DNA of 13,992 bases, from contig JACZJD010000495.1 of NCBI GenBank assembly GCA_014860725.1, positions 1 through 13,992 on the forward strand, written 5' to 3'. The number at the start of each line of letters is the position of its first letter. Position 1 is the stretch's first letter. The DNA comes from Aquamicrobium sp. (GTDB taxonomy: Bacteria > Pseudomonadota > Alphaproteobacteria > Rhizobiales > Rhizobiaceae). The notes below the pieces were generated by a model, which was not told the origin of the DNA, searched no databases, and worked only from the letters and a program-made list of their open reading frames with translations. The translations under genes and the position numbers were made by a program. This document shows positions 1-6,675 of this stretch, piece after piece.

Positions 1-2
1 AT

Positions 3-452
3 CTCGTCCTGTTCGACCTCGCGCTCGACTACGGCGCCGCCTCGCGGATCGCCATCGCCGGGGCCGATCAGGCGCCGGCGCAAGCGCTCGCGGCCGCGGC
101 CGGCTTCTTCCAGGCGCTGGGCAAGCTGGTGTCGGTCCTAGACGATACGCCGGGCCTCGCCGTTCTGCGCACGCTCGCCATGCTGGCCAACGAGGCGGCG
201 GAAGCGGTCCATCAGCGCGTCGCCTCGCCCGCCGACATCGACCGGGCGATGACGCTCGGGGTCAACTATCCGCGCGGCCCGCTCGGCTGGGCCGATGCGG
301 TGGGGCCGGCGCGCATCCTCGCGGTGCTGGAGGCGCTGCAGACGGCCTATGGCGACGACCGCTACCGCGCTTCGCAGTGGCTTCGCCGCCGCGTCGCCGC
401 CGGGCGCGCGCTCCATGCCGAAGCGGATGCGGGCGTGTCCGTCCGGTCATGA
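3..452 (+). CDS. 3-hydroxyacyl-CoA dehydrogenase, PaaH type, C-terminal part (5' end outside window)
   Basis: The open frame runs in from the left edge (first full codon at 3) and stops with TGA at 450-452, giving about 149 residues. They match the last 3HCDH C-terminal domain of the roughly 500-residue two-domain enzymes such as PaaH/PaaC (3-hydroxyadipyl-CoA dehydrogenase). The visible signature is DIDRAMTLGVNYPRGPLGW, followed by LEALQTAYGDDRYRASQWLRR, the usual end of that domain. The family oxidises 3-hydroxyacyl-CoA, typically of dicarboxylic acids, to the 3-keto form with NAD. The NAD-binding half lies outside the window. If it belongs to the same pathway as the operon to the right, it could serve beta-oxidation of the pimeloyl-CoA-type product; that is inference. 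The stop overlaps the start of the next gene (ATGA at 449-452), so the two are probably co-transcribed. Confidence 0.85.
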   Translation, partial: LVLFDLALDYGAASRIAIAGADQAPAQALAAAAGFFQALGKLVSVLDDTPGLAVLRTLAMLANEAAEAVHQRVASPADIDRAMTLGVNYPRGPLGWADAVGPARILAVLEALQTAYGDDRYRASQWLRRRVAAGRALHAEADAGVSVRS

Positions 453-1351
453 ACGACAACAAGACGCTGGCGCTTCTGTCGATGACGGTTCCCGTCGTCG
501 TGATATGGGGCCTGAACTTCGCGGTCATTCGCGTCGGCGTCACCGGCACCGGCCCGTTCATGCTCGCCACGATGCGCTTCGCCGTCGCGTCGCTGCCGTT
601 CCTGCTCTTCGTCCCGCCGCCGAAGGTCCCGTTCCTGTTTCTGGCGAGCTACGCCGCGTTCTTCGCCTTCATGCAGTTCACGTTCCTGTTCGTCGGCATG
701 AAGATCGGGCTCCCGACGGGCATGGCCTCGCTTCTCCTCCAGCTTCAGGCGGTCTTCACCCCGGCGCTCGCCTTCGTGCTGCTGGGCGAGCGCGTCGGCC
801 GCCATACCGTCGTCGGGATGGTGGCGAGCCTCGCGGGGCTGGCGGCCATCCTCTCCGCGGCCGGAGACGTCGAGGGCGGGCTCGTGCCGCTGCTCCTCGG
901 CGTCGCGGCGGCCATGTCGTGGGCGGTGTCGAACGTGGTCGTCCGGATCGGCGTGCGCCGCGGCTACGCATACAGGCCGATCTCCCTCGTCGTCTGGGCG
1001 AGCCTGATCCCGGTGCTGCCGTTTTCCCTGCTGGCGTGGGCCACGGGCGAGGTGACGCCGGCGGCCTGGGACGGGCTCGCCGCGGGCATTCTTTCGGCGC
1101 TCTATCTCGGCCTGCTCGGAACCGTGCTCGCCTATGTGCTGTGGGTGCGGGCGCTTTCCCTCTTCGACGGGGCGACCGTGGCGCCGTTCTCGCTGATGAT
1201 CCCGGTGATCGGCCTGTCGGCGGGCTACCTGCTGTTCGGCGAGGTCCTCGGGCCGGCCGAGCTCGCCGGCAGCATCCTGATCGTCGCCGGCGTGGTCGTC
1301 CACGTCTACGGCACCGTGCGCCGCGGGCGGCCGCTGCCGCCGGAAGGCTAG
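449..1351 (+). CDS. EamA-family (DMT superfamily) inner-membrane transporter
   Basis: A 300-residue, strongly hydrophobic protein with two repeated EamA halves (about 10-138 and 145-290) and around ten membrane segments. Typical marks are WGLNFAVIRVG near residues 20-30, the LGER motif at 112-115 closing the first half and its counterpart LLFGEVLG at 261-268 in the second. The start at 449 is preferred over the in-frame codon at 377 because it forms an ATGA overlap with the preceding stop and places the first membrane segment at the N-terminus. Family members export or exchange amino acids and small metabolites; the substrate cannot be read from sequence. A weak hairpin (1371-1394: arms GGACA/TGTCC and TCCC/GGGA) follows the gene but has no T-run. 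Confidence 0.9.
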   Translation: MNDNKTLALLSMTVPVVVIWGLNFAVIRVGVTGTGPFMLATMRFAVASLPFLLFVPPPKVPFLFLASYAAFFAFMQFTFLFVGMKIGLPTGMASLLLQLQAVFTPALAFVLLGERVGRHTVVGMVASLAGLAAILSAAGDVEGGLVPLLLGVAAAMSWAVSNVVVRIGVRRGYAYRPISLVVWASLIPVLPFSLLAWATGEVTPAAWDGLAAGILSALYLGLLGTVLAYVLWVRALSLFDGATVAPFSLMIPVIGLSAGYLLFGEVLGPAELAGSILIVAGVVVHVYGTVRRGRPLPPEG

Positions 1352-1469
1352 GTCGCCGCGATCGCGCGCAGGACAGTCCCGGTGGGAAATGTCCGTGGCG
1401 AAGACACGTCCGTGCCGTATCCGGGGCCATCGGCAGGCTCTCGCGTTGAAATCCGTGCGGTTTCCTATG

Positions 1470-1485
1470 TGGCACGCATCATGCT
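1470..1485 (+). promoter_or_regulatory. Sigma-54 (RpoN) promoter for the solute-binding-protein gene
   Basis: TGGCACGCATCATGCT has the invariant -24 GG (1471-1472) and -12 GC (1483-1484) exactly 10 nt apart. It matches TGGCACG-N4-TTGCW except for A instead of T at 1481. The predicted transcript start is near 1496, leaving a leader of about 39 nt before the ATG at 1535, which contains the Shine-Dalgarno sequence. A gene for a sigma-54 activator lies immediately beyond the downstream gene, which supports the call. Confidence 0.75.
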
Positions 1486-1534
1486 TCGCCGAGTGAGTTG
1501 CGAGGACAGCAACCAATCTTCTAGGGAGCCTGCC

Positions 1535-2752
1535 ATGATGAATTGCACAAGAATACTGTCGCTGGCCGCCTGCGTCAGCGTGGCCGCTGTTGCTGCCGCG
1601 AGCGCACAGCAGATTTCCGGCGACGAGATCGCCATCGGCGCCATCGTCGACATGTCGGGCGTCTACTCGGCAAACGGCGGTCAGGGCGCGGTCGTCGGCG
1701 CGCAGATGGCCATCGAGGATTTCGGCGGCGAGGTGCTCGGCAAGCCGATCCGCCTGTTGTCGGCCAACTATCAGAACCGCGTCGACGTCACCAACACCAT
1801 CGTCCGCGAGTGGATCGACAACGAGAACGTGGACATGGTCATCGAGTCGACCGACTCCGCCTCCGCGCTCGCCATCCAGACGCTGGGCAATGACAGCCAG
1901 CGGCTGACCATCGCCGCCGGCTCCGCCACCTCGGCCCTGACCAACGACGCCTGCACGCCCCTCGGCATCCACTACGTCTACGACACCTACGCGCTCGCCA
2001 ACGGCACCGGCAATGCGGTCGTGCGCGGCGGCGGCGACACCTGGTACTTCGTCACTGCGGACTACGCCTTCGGCCACTCCCTCGAGCAGAATACGGCCGA
2101 TACGGTCAAGGCGCTCGGCGGTCAGGTTCTGGGGCAGGTGCGCCACCCGCTCAGCACCAGCGACTTCTCGTCGTTCCTGCTGCAGGCCCAGGCGTCCGGC
2201 GCCAAGGTCGTCGGCTTCGCGAATGCCGGCGCCGACTTCTCCACCGCGCTGAAGCAGGCGGCGGAGTTCGGCATCGTCGAGGCGGGCCAGGCCATCGCGG
2301 GGCTGCTGGTGTTCGACACCGACCTCAAGGCGCTCGGCCTCGAGACCGCGCAGGGGCTGAACTTCACCACCGGCTTCTACTGGGACTACAACGACGAGAC
2401 GCGTGAATTCGCCCACCGCTTCTACGAGCGGCACAAGGCGATGCCGACGATGATCCAGGCCGGCTTCTACTCCGCCGTCACCCATTACCTGAAGGCCATC
2501 GAGGCGACCGGCACCGACGACGCCGCCACGGTCCGCAAGTGGATGGGCGAGAACCGCATCAACGACTTCTTCGCCAAGGACGGCTACATCCGCGCCGACG
2601 GCCGCATGATCCACACCATGTATCTCGCCGAGGTCAAGTCGCCGGACGAATCCGAGGGCGAGTGGGATCTCGCCAAGGTTCTCGCCGAAATCCCCGGCGA
2701 CGAGGCGTTCATGCCGGTGGAGAAGAGCACCTGCCCGCTGCTGAAGAACTGA
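1535..2752 (+). CDS. ABC-transporter periplasmic substrate-binding protein (LIV/Peripla_BP_6 type)
   Basis: A 405-residue protein with a classical signal peptide: charged start, hydrophobic run at 8-22 and a probable cleavage after ASA at residues 22-24. The mature part begins with the type I periplasmic fold pattern seen in branched-chain amino acid and aromatic-acid binding proteins (IAIGAIVDMSGVYSANGGQ at about 32-50, then GAQMAIEDFGG and the NTIVREWID helix). Mature cysteines at 140 and 400 could form a disulfide. The start at 1535 is chosen over an in-frame codon at 1382 because AGGGAG (1523-1528) lies 6 nt upstream and it gives the signal peptide; a second ATG at 1538 is equally in frame. 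No permease or ATPase genes are present in the window, so it must work with components encoded elsewhere. Its sigma-54 promoter and neighbours suggest capture of the alicyclic acid used by the downstream operon, which is inference. Confidence 0.92.
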   Translation: MMNCTRILSLAACVSVAAVAAASAQQISGDEIAIGAIVDMSGVYSANGGQGAVVGAQMAIEDFGGEVLGKPIRLLSANYQNRVDVTNTIVREWIDNENVDMVIESTDSASALAIQTLGNDSQRLTIAAGSATSALTNDACTPLGIHYVYDTYALANGTGNAVVRGGGDTWYFVTADYAFGHSLEQNTADTVKALGGQVLGQVRHPLSTSDFSSFLLQAQASGAKVVGFANAGADFSTALKQAAEFGIVEAGQAIAGLLVFDTDLKALGLETAQGLNFTTGFYWDYNDETREFAHRFYERHKAMPTMIQAGFYSAVTHYLKAIEATGTDDAATVRKWMGENRINDFFAKDGYIRADGRMIHTMYLAEVKSPDESEGEWDLAKVLAEIPGDEAFMPVEKSTCPLLKN

Positions 2753-2769
2753 TTTTCAGCTGACATCGC

Positions 2770-2806
2770 AGCCGCGCGGATGGTGACATCCGCGCGGCTT
2801 CCTTTT
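2770..2806 (+). terminator. Intrinsic terminator after the solute-binding-protein gene
   Basis: A perfect 13-bp stem (AGCCGCGCGGATG at 2770-2782 with CATCCGCGCGGCT at 2787-2799), a 4-nt loop GTGA and then TCCTTTT. It sits 18 nt after the stop at 2752 and separates this gene from the convergent regulator gene, whose stop codon lies inside the T-rich tail. On the opposite strand the hairpin is not followed by a T-run, so it probably works mainly rightwards. Confidence 0.85.
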
Positions 2807-4475
2807 ACTCGATGCCGTAGTCGCTGAGCTTCTTGTAGAGGTAGGATCGCGATATGTTCAGCTCCTTCGCGATCTGCTTCTTGTTCCCCTTGAACCTCTT
2901 CATCGCCGCCTCGATCGACCGTCTCTCCACCTGCGCGATGCGGTCGCCGAGCGTCCCGGTGAGGCTGTCCGCCTCCGTCTCCGGCGAGGCCTGCATCGGC
3001 GGGAAATCGTCGCCGTCCCTGTGGTCGATGCGGATGTCGCCCGGCGCGATGTGGCCCGACGAGTTGAAGATCGCCGCGCGCTCCAGCTCGTGCTTCAACT
3101 GGCGGATGTTGCCCGGCCATTTCTGCGCCTGAAGATGGGCGACCGTCTCCGCCGGCAGCTCGCAGGGCTGGCGGTCGTGACGCCGGGCGAAATCGGCGAG
3201 GAAGCGTTCCGCCAGAAGCGGGATGTCGTCCAGCCGCTCGCGCAGCGGCGGCACCCGTAGCACGACCGGGCTGATGCGATAGAACAGGTCGAGCCGGAAT
3301 TTGTTCTCGGCGATCATGTCCTCGAGGTCGCGGTTGGTCGCCGTGACCAGCCGGAAATCGACCTTGATCGGCTTGGTGCCGCCGAGCTTCTCCACCGAGC
3401 CGTCCTGCAGCACGCGCAAGAGCTTGGCCTGCACGTCGAGCGGCATGTCGCCGATCTCGTCGAGGAAGAGCGTGCCGCCGTTCGCCTGCTCGAACTTGCC
3501 GGCATGGCCCTTCTGGTTGGCGCCGGTGAAGGCGCCGGCGGAATAGCCGAACAACTCGCTCTCGACCAGCGTCGCCGGCAGCGCCGCGGCGTTGATCATC
3601 ACCATGGCGTGCGTCCGCCGCCCGCTCAGCCGGTGGATCGCCTGCGCGACCAGCTCCTTGCCGACGCCGCTCTCGCCCACGACCAGCACCGGCACGTCGA
3701 GCGGCGCCACCCGCACGATGTCCTTCTTCAGGTCGGCGATGCGGCGGCTTTCGCCGATGATGCTGTCGAGGCTGTAGTCCTGGCGGCGCATCGCCTCGGC
3801 CTCGCGCTTGTAGAAGGCGACCTCGTTCTCCAGCGAGTTGATGCGCTGGTTGAGCTCGTCGAGCTGGCGCGGCCCCTTGAACATGACGCGCCCGATGGCG
3901 CCCACCACCTTGCCGTCGCGGAAGATGGGCGTGCGGCTGACGACGCGGGCGTTGCCCTGCATCTTCTGGATGTGGCCGACCTCGGCCTTGCCGGTCTGGA
4001 CGATGGTGTGCAGCCGCGTGTTCTCGATCACCTTCTGCACCGGCTGGCCGGTGGCCTCGCCGCGGCGGTGGTGGAAGAAGCGCTCGTGGATCGGCGAGAT
4101 GAAGCGCACGATGGCGTCGCGGTCGACCACGGTCATCCCGTCATAGGGGTTGCTGAGCAGGTGCTCGAAGATGTCGTAGGCGAAGTCGACGGCCGCGACG
4201 AAGTCGAACACCGTGTCGCCCGCGCCCTCGCGGTAGGCGAGCAGCGCGCCCTCGTCGAGCCTGCACCACAGCACGTTCAGCTTGCGGCCGTTGAGGGCGA
4301 GCACGCCGAGCCGCTTGCGCTCCATCTCGGCGATCCATTCCCTGTCGGTGGCCAGCGCCCGCACCACGGGATCGTTGCCGATCCCCGTCGCCAGCGCGAT
4401 CTTTCCCGCCGCATCGAGGACGAGGATCGACATCGGCGCGGCGCTGCCGGCCTGCTCTGTATTCTGCGCGGACAT
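2805..4475 (-). CDS. Sigma-54-dependent transcriptional activator (PAS - AAA+ - Fis HTH)
   Basis: A 556-residue bacterial enhancer-binding protein. Residues about 105-200 resemble a PAS sensor domain (NPYDGMTVVDRDAIVRFISP), followed by a predicted coiled coil at about 203-232. The AAA+ domain has Walker A GESGVGKE (267-274), the sigma-54-contacting GAFTGA loop (314-319), Walker B GGTLFLDE (333-340) and WPGNIRQL (453-460). A Fis-type helix-turn-helix (NKKQIAKELNISRSYLYKKL, 531-550) ends the protein. There is no response-regulator receiver domain, so it probably responds to a small ligand, perhaps through the first 105 residues or the PAS domain. The start at 4475 has AGGAGA (4481-4486 on the complement) 5 nt upstream; the longer frame to 4631 would run across the sigma-54 promoter of the divergent operon. 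Position between two sigma-54 promoters makes it their likely activator. Confidence 0.95.
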   Translation of the reverse strand: MSAQNTEQAGSAAPMSILVLDAAGKIALATGIGNDPVVRALATDREWIAEMERKRLGVLALNGRKLNVLWCRLDEGALLAYREGAGDTVFDFVAAVDFAYDIFEHLLSNPYDGMTVVDRDAIVRFISPIHERFFHHRRGEATGQPVQKVIENTRLHTIVQTGKAEVGHIQKMQGNARVVSRTPIFRDGKVVGAIGRVMFKGPRQLDELNQRINSLENEVAFYKREAEAMRRQDYSLDSIIGESRRIADLKKDIVRVAPLDVPVLVVGESGVGKELVAQAIHRLSGRRTHAMVMINAAALPATLVESELFGYSAGAFTGANQKGHAGKFEQANGGTLFLDEIGDMPLDVQAKLLRVLQDGSVEKLGGTKPIKVDFRLVTATNRDLEDMIAENKFRLDLFYRISPVVLRVPPLRERLDDIPLLAERFLADFARRHDRQPCELPAETVAHLQAQKWPGNIRQLKHELERAAIFNSSGHIAPGDIRIDHRDGDDFPPMQASPETEADSLTGTLGDRIAQVERRSIEAAMKRFKGNKKQIAKELNISRSYLYKKLSDYGIE

Positions 4476-4498
4476 GATGGTCTCCTCACTGACCGAGA

Positions 4499-4526
4499 CG
4501 CATACACCAAATCGCACGGCGGTCAA
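4499..4526 (-). promoter_or_regulatory. Candidate sigma-70 promoter of the regulator gene
   Basis: Read leftwards, TTGACC (complement of 4521-4526) and TATGCG (complement of 4499-4504) are 16 nt apart. The -35 is close to consensus and the -10 is poor. The start would fall near 4492, just ahead of the Shine-Dalgarno sequence. It would let the activator be made independently of sigma-54. Confidence 0.35.
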
Positions 4527-4567
4527 ATGCGGCGCGCCGGGAGCGGGAGTGACGCGGCCTCGCCGGC

Positions 4568-4584
4568 TTGGCACGGGGCTTGCT
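4568..4584 (+). promoter_or_regulatory. Sigma-54 (RpoN) promoter of the alicyclic-acid operon
   Basis: TTGGCACGGGGCTTGCT is a full match to the YTGGCACG-N4-TTGCW consensus, with GG at 4570-4571 and GC at 4582-4583 separated by 10 nt. The predicted transcript start is near 4595, 27 nt before the ATG at 4622. It is divergent from the gene for a sigma-54 activator. It also settles the start of the next gene, because the upstream in-frame codon at 4568 lies inside the promoter. Confidence 0.92.
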
Positions 4585-4621
4585 TCGTATCGGCTGGAAA
4601 CAGCAACGCATCGGAACGCGC

Positions 4622-5830
4622 ATGCCTTCAACCGAGAAACGAGCCGGCCGCGAGGACGACGATCTCCCCTTCCACGACCTTCCCGTCCTCAAGGGCGGGG
4701 GCGGGCTCGCCCTGCTGCGCGGCATCAGGGTGGTCGACCTGACCACCTCCGTCGCCGGGCCCTACGCCACGATGCTGCTGTCGGATTTCGGCGCCGAGGT
4801 CGTCAAGGTCGAGCGGCCGGAGGGCGACGACGCCCGCGGCTGGGGGCCGCCCTTCCTCGATGGCGAGTCGCTGTGGTTCGCCTCCGTCAACCGCAACAAG
4901 AAGAGCGTCGTCCTCGATCTCAACGGCGAGGACGGCCGCGCCGCGCTTCGCCGGCTGATCGCCACGGCCGACGTGTTCGTCACCAACCAGCCGCCCGCCG
5001 TCCAGAAGAAGCTCGGCCTCGACCACGAGACGGTGCGCGCGATCCGCGAGGACATCGTCTTCACCTCGATCACCGGCTTCGGCCTCGACGGCGAGCGTGC
5101 GAACCTCACCTGCTACGACCTGATCGCGGAAGGCTATTCCGGCATCATGGACCTGACCGGCGAGGCCGGCGGTCCGGCCCAGAAGGTCGGCGCGCCGGCG
5201 GCCGACATGCTGGCGGGGCAGGATGCGGCCATGGCCACCATCGCCGCGCTCTACGACCGCGCGCGAAGCGGCAAGGGCCGGCTCATCGACGTGTCGCTGG
5301 TCGAGAGCATGACGCGCTTCCTGTCGTGCCGCATCGTCGCCTATCTCGGCTCGGGCGAGGTCCCGACGCGGTCCGGCGGCACCGACAGCGTCATCGCCAT
5401 CTACCAGACCTTCGAGACCGCGGACGAGCCGCTGACGCTCGGCCTCGGCAACGACGCCATCTGGAAGCGCTTCTGGGACGCCGTCGGCGACCCCGACTAT
5501 GCGGCGCGGCCGGAATTTTCGAGCAACGCCCAGCGCCGCCTGCACCGCGCGACGATCGTGGAGCGGATTCAGGCGATCCTGAAGACCCGGTCCCGCGAAC
5601 ATTGGCTGGCGCTCTTCGCCAGGACGCGCGTGCCGGCCGGGCCGATCAACGGCGTCGATGCGGTCGCGGCCGATGCCGCTTTGCAGAAGCGCGGCCTGTT
5701 CTATGCGCTGGAGGACGGCGGCAGGCTCGTGCCGCAGGTGGGGCTCGGCATCCGCATCGATGGCGATCCCGGCACGGCGCGCTCGGCGCCCCCGGGTTTA
5801 GGCCAACATTCCGCGGAGCTTTTGCTGTAG
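4622..5830 (+). CDS. Class III (CaiB/BaiF) CoA-transferase
   Basis: A 402-residue protein, the usual size for family III CoA-transferases, which move CoA between acids through an aspartyl-CoA intermediate. Visible features are GIRVVDLTTSVAGPYATML (34-52), DFGAEVVKVERPEGD (55-69), NRNKKSVVLDL (90-100), the probable nucleophile Asp195 in AADMLAG, GRLIDVSLVES (219-229) and PPGLGQHSAELL near the end. Tyr165-Asp166 stands where racemases of the family have His-Asp, so it is a transferase-type member. The start at 4622 lies downstream of the predicted transcription start and gives an N-terminal extension of about 30 residues; the Shine-Dalgarno sequence is weak. As first gene of the operon it may load the incoming acid with CoA from a product acyl-CoA, saving ATP. 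The substrate is unknown. Confidence 0.9.
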   Translation: MPSTEKRAGREDDDLPFHDLPVLKGGGGLALLRGIRVVDLTTSVAGPYATMLLSDFGAEVVKVERPEGDDARGWGPPFLDGESLWFASVNRNKKSVVLDLNGEDGRAALRRLIATADVFVTNQPPAVQKKLGLDHETVRAIREDIVFTSITGFGLDGERANLTCYDLIAEGYSGIMDLTGEAGGPAQKVGAPAADMLAGQDAAMATIAALYDRARSGKGRLIDVSLVESMTRFLSCRIVAYLGSGEVPTRSGGTDSVIAIYQTFETADEPLTLGLGNDAIWKRFWDAVGDPDYAARPEFSSNAQRRLHRATIVERIQAILKTRSREHWLALFARTRVPAGPINGVDAVAADAALQKRGLFYALEDGGRLVPQVGLGIRIDGDPGTARSAPPGLGQHSAELLL

Positions 5831-5834
5831 GAAT

Positions 5835-5855
5835 GGGCCGCCGCGAGGCGGGCCC
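5835..5855 (+). other. RNA hairpin with GCGA tetraloop between the first two operon genes
   Basis: GGGCCGCC (5835-5842) pairs with GGC and GGCCC (5847-5849, 5851-5855), leaving one bulged G (5850) and a GCGA loop of the GNRA type. No T-run follows, so it is not a normal intrinsic terminator. It lies in the only gap over 50 nt inside the operon, just upstream of GGAGGAAG (5868-5875), the ribosome site of the next gene. An mRNA-processing or stability role is possible but unproven. Confidence 0.35.
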
Positions 5856-5884
5856 GCGTCGGAATATGGAGGAAGACTGAGATC

Positions 5885-6664
5885 ATGGCATACAGCGAGA
5901 TCATCTACGAGGAGGACGGCCCGGTCGGCACGCTGACGCTCAACCGGCCGGAGAACGGCAACATGTTCACCGCGACCATGTGCCACGAGATCCGCGACTG
6001 CATCGAGAAGATGCGCCGTGAGACCCGCACGCGCGTTCTCGTCCTGACCGGCGCCGGCGACCGGTTCTTCTGCATCGGCGGCCAGAAGGACGGTATGGAG
6101 AAGACCAAGCTCTATGCCGGGACGCTGCCGACGCTGGAGATGTACGAGGCGATCGACCGCCTGCAGAAGCCGGTGATCGCCAGCGTCAACGGCTTCGCGG
6201 TCGGCGGCGGCAACGTGCTGCAGATGGTCTGCGACCTCACCATCGCCAAGGAAAGCGCGGTCTTCCGCCAGGTCGGGCCGATGATGGGCTCGTTCGACGC
6301 CGGCTACGGCACCTGGTATCTCGAGGACCTCGTCGGCAAGAAGCGCGCCAAGGAGATCTGGTACGCCAATCCGAAGATCTCGGCCGCCGAGGCCAAGGAG
6401 ATGGGGTTGATCAACCGCGTCGTCCCGGATGCGGAGCTGAAGGAGCGCACGCGCGAATTCGCGCTCGAGGTCGCCGACCGCGGTGCCTTCGCGCTCGCCT
6501 CGATCAAGGGTGCCTTCAATGCGCGCCACGGCGGCGTCGGCGGCCTGTCGCGCGTCACCCACGACCTGCTCCTGTCGCAATATCTCGGCACCGAGGAAGC
6601 CGAGGAGCTGAAGGCGAGCTTCGCCGGGAAGCGCAAGCCCGACGCCGCGAAGTTCGGGCACTGA
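5885..6664 (+). CDS. badI: BadI-like ring-opening 2-ketocyclohexanecarboxyl-CoA hydrolase (MenB-type crotonase)
   Basis: A 259-residue crotonase. It has the oxyanion-hole regions near FFCIGGQKDG (61-70) and NGFAVGGGNVL (102-112), but lacks the Glu of enoyl-CoA hydratases: GGGNVL replaces GGGxEL. Instead it carries the BadI/MenB signature QVGPMMGSFDAGYG (129-142) and KEIWY (156-160). Gln129, Gly131, Ser136, Asp138 and Trp159 line up with Gln154, Gly156, Ser161, Asp163 and Trp184 of E. coli MenB, including the bicarbonate-binding set. R. palustris BadI shares this pattern, is nearly the same length and hydrolyses 2-ketocyclohexanecarboxyl-CoA to pimeloyl-CoA. Context (no other menaquinone genes, but ligase, ACAD, hydratase and SDR beside it) favours ring opening over naphthoate synthesis. 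A good ribosome site lies 9 nt upstream. The exact ring substrate may differ. Confidence 0.75.
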   Translation: MAYSEIIYEEDGPVGTLTLNRPENGNMFTATMCHEIRDCIEKMRRETRTRVLVLTGAGDRFFCIGGQKDGMEKTKLYAGTLPTLEMYEAIDRLQKPVIASVNGFAVGGGNVLQMVCDLTIAKESAVFRQVGPMMGSFDAGYGTWYLEDLVGKKRAKEIWYANPKISAAEAKEMGLINRVVPDAELKERTREFALEVADRGAFALASIKGAFNARHGGVGGLSRVTHDLLLSQYLGTEEAEELKASFAGKRKPDAAKFGH

Positions 6665-6675
6665 CGGGCAGCGAC

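Noticed and set aside
1371..1394. Hairpin after the EamA gene as an intrinsic terminator
   Set aside because: Stem is short and interrupted, and no T-run follows.
362..2614. A 750-codon open frame on the - strand and other long frames opposite or within real genes
   Set aside because: GC-rich DNA keeps antisense and out-of-phase frames open. The translations are Arg/Ala/Gly/His-rich without domains and cover well-supported + strand genes.
4480..4499. Dyads GTCTC-N10-GAGAC (4480-4499) and GGACA-N14-TGTCC (1371-1394), each about 105-115 nt upstream of a sigma-54 start, as enhancer sites
   Set aside because: Distances fit upstream activator sites, but the two sequences do not resemble each other and the first overlaps the regulator's ribosome site. 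No common operator can be supported.
4509..4526. An 18-nt pattern TTGA-N3-CCGTGCG-N-TTT shared (14 of 18 nt) between 1446-1463 and the complement of 4509-4526, considered as activator site
   Set aside because: One copy is only 7 nt from its -24 element and the other overlaps a candidate -35 box; a rough estimate says such a match between two 100-nt regions is expected by chance.
4568..4621. Upstream start at 4568 for the first CoA-transferase
   Set aside because: It lies within the sigma-54 promoter and ahead of the predicted transcript start near 4595.
5885..6664. Naphthoate synthase (MenB) of menaquinone synthesis
   Set aside because: Active-site pattern fits, but no other menaquinone genes are near, and all neighbours are acyl-CoA catabolic genes that fit a BadI role.
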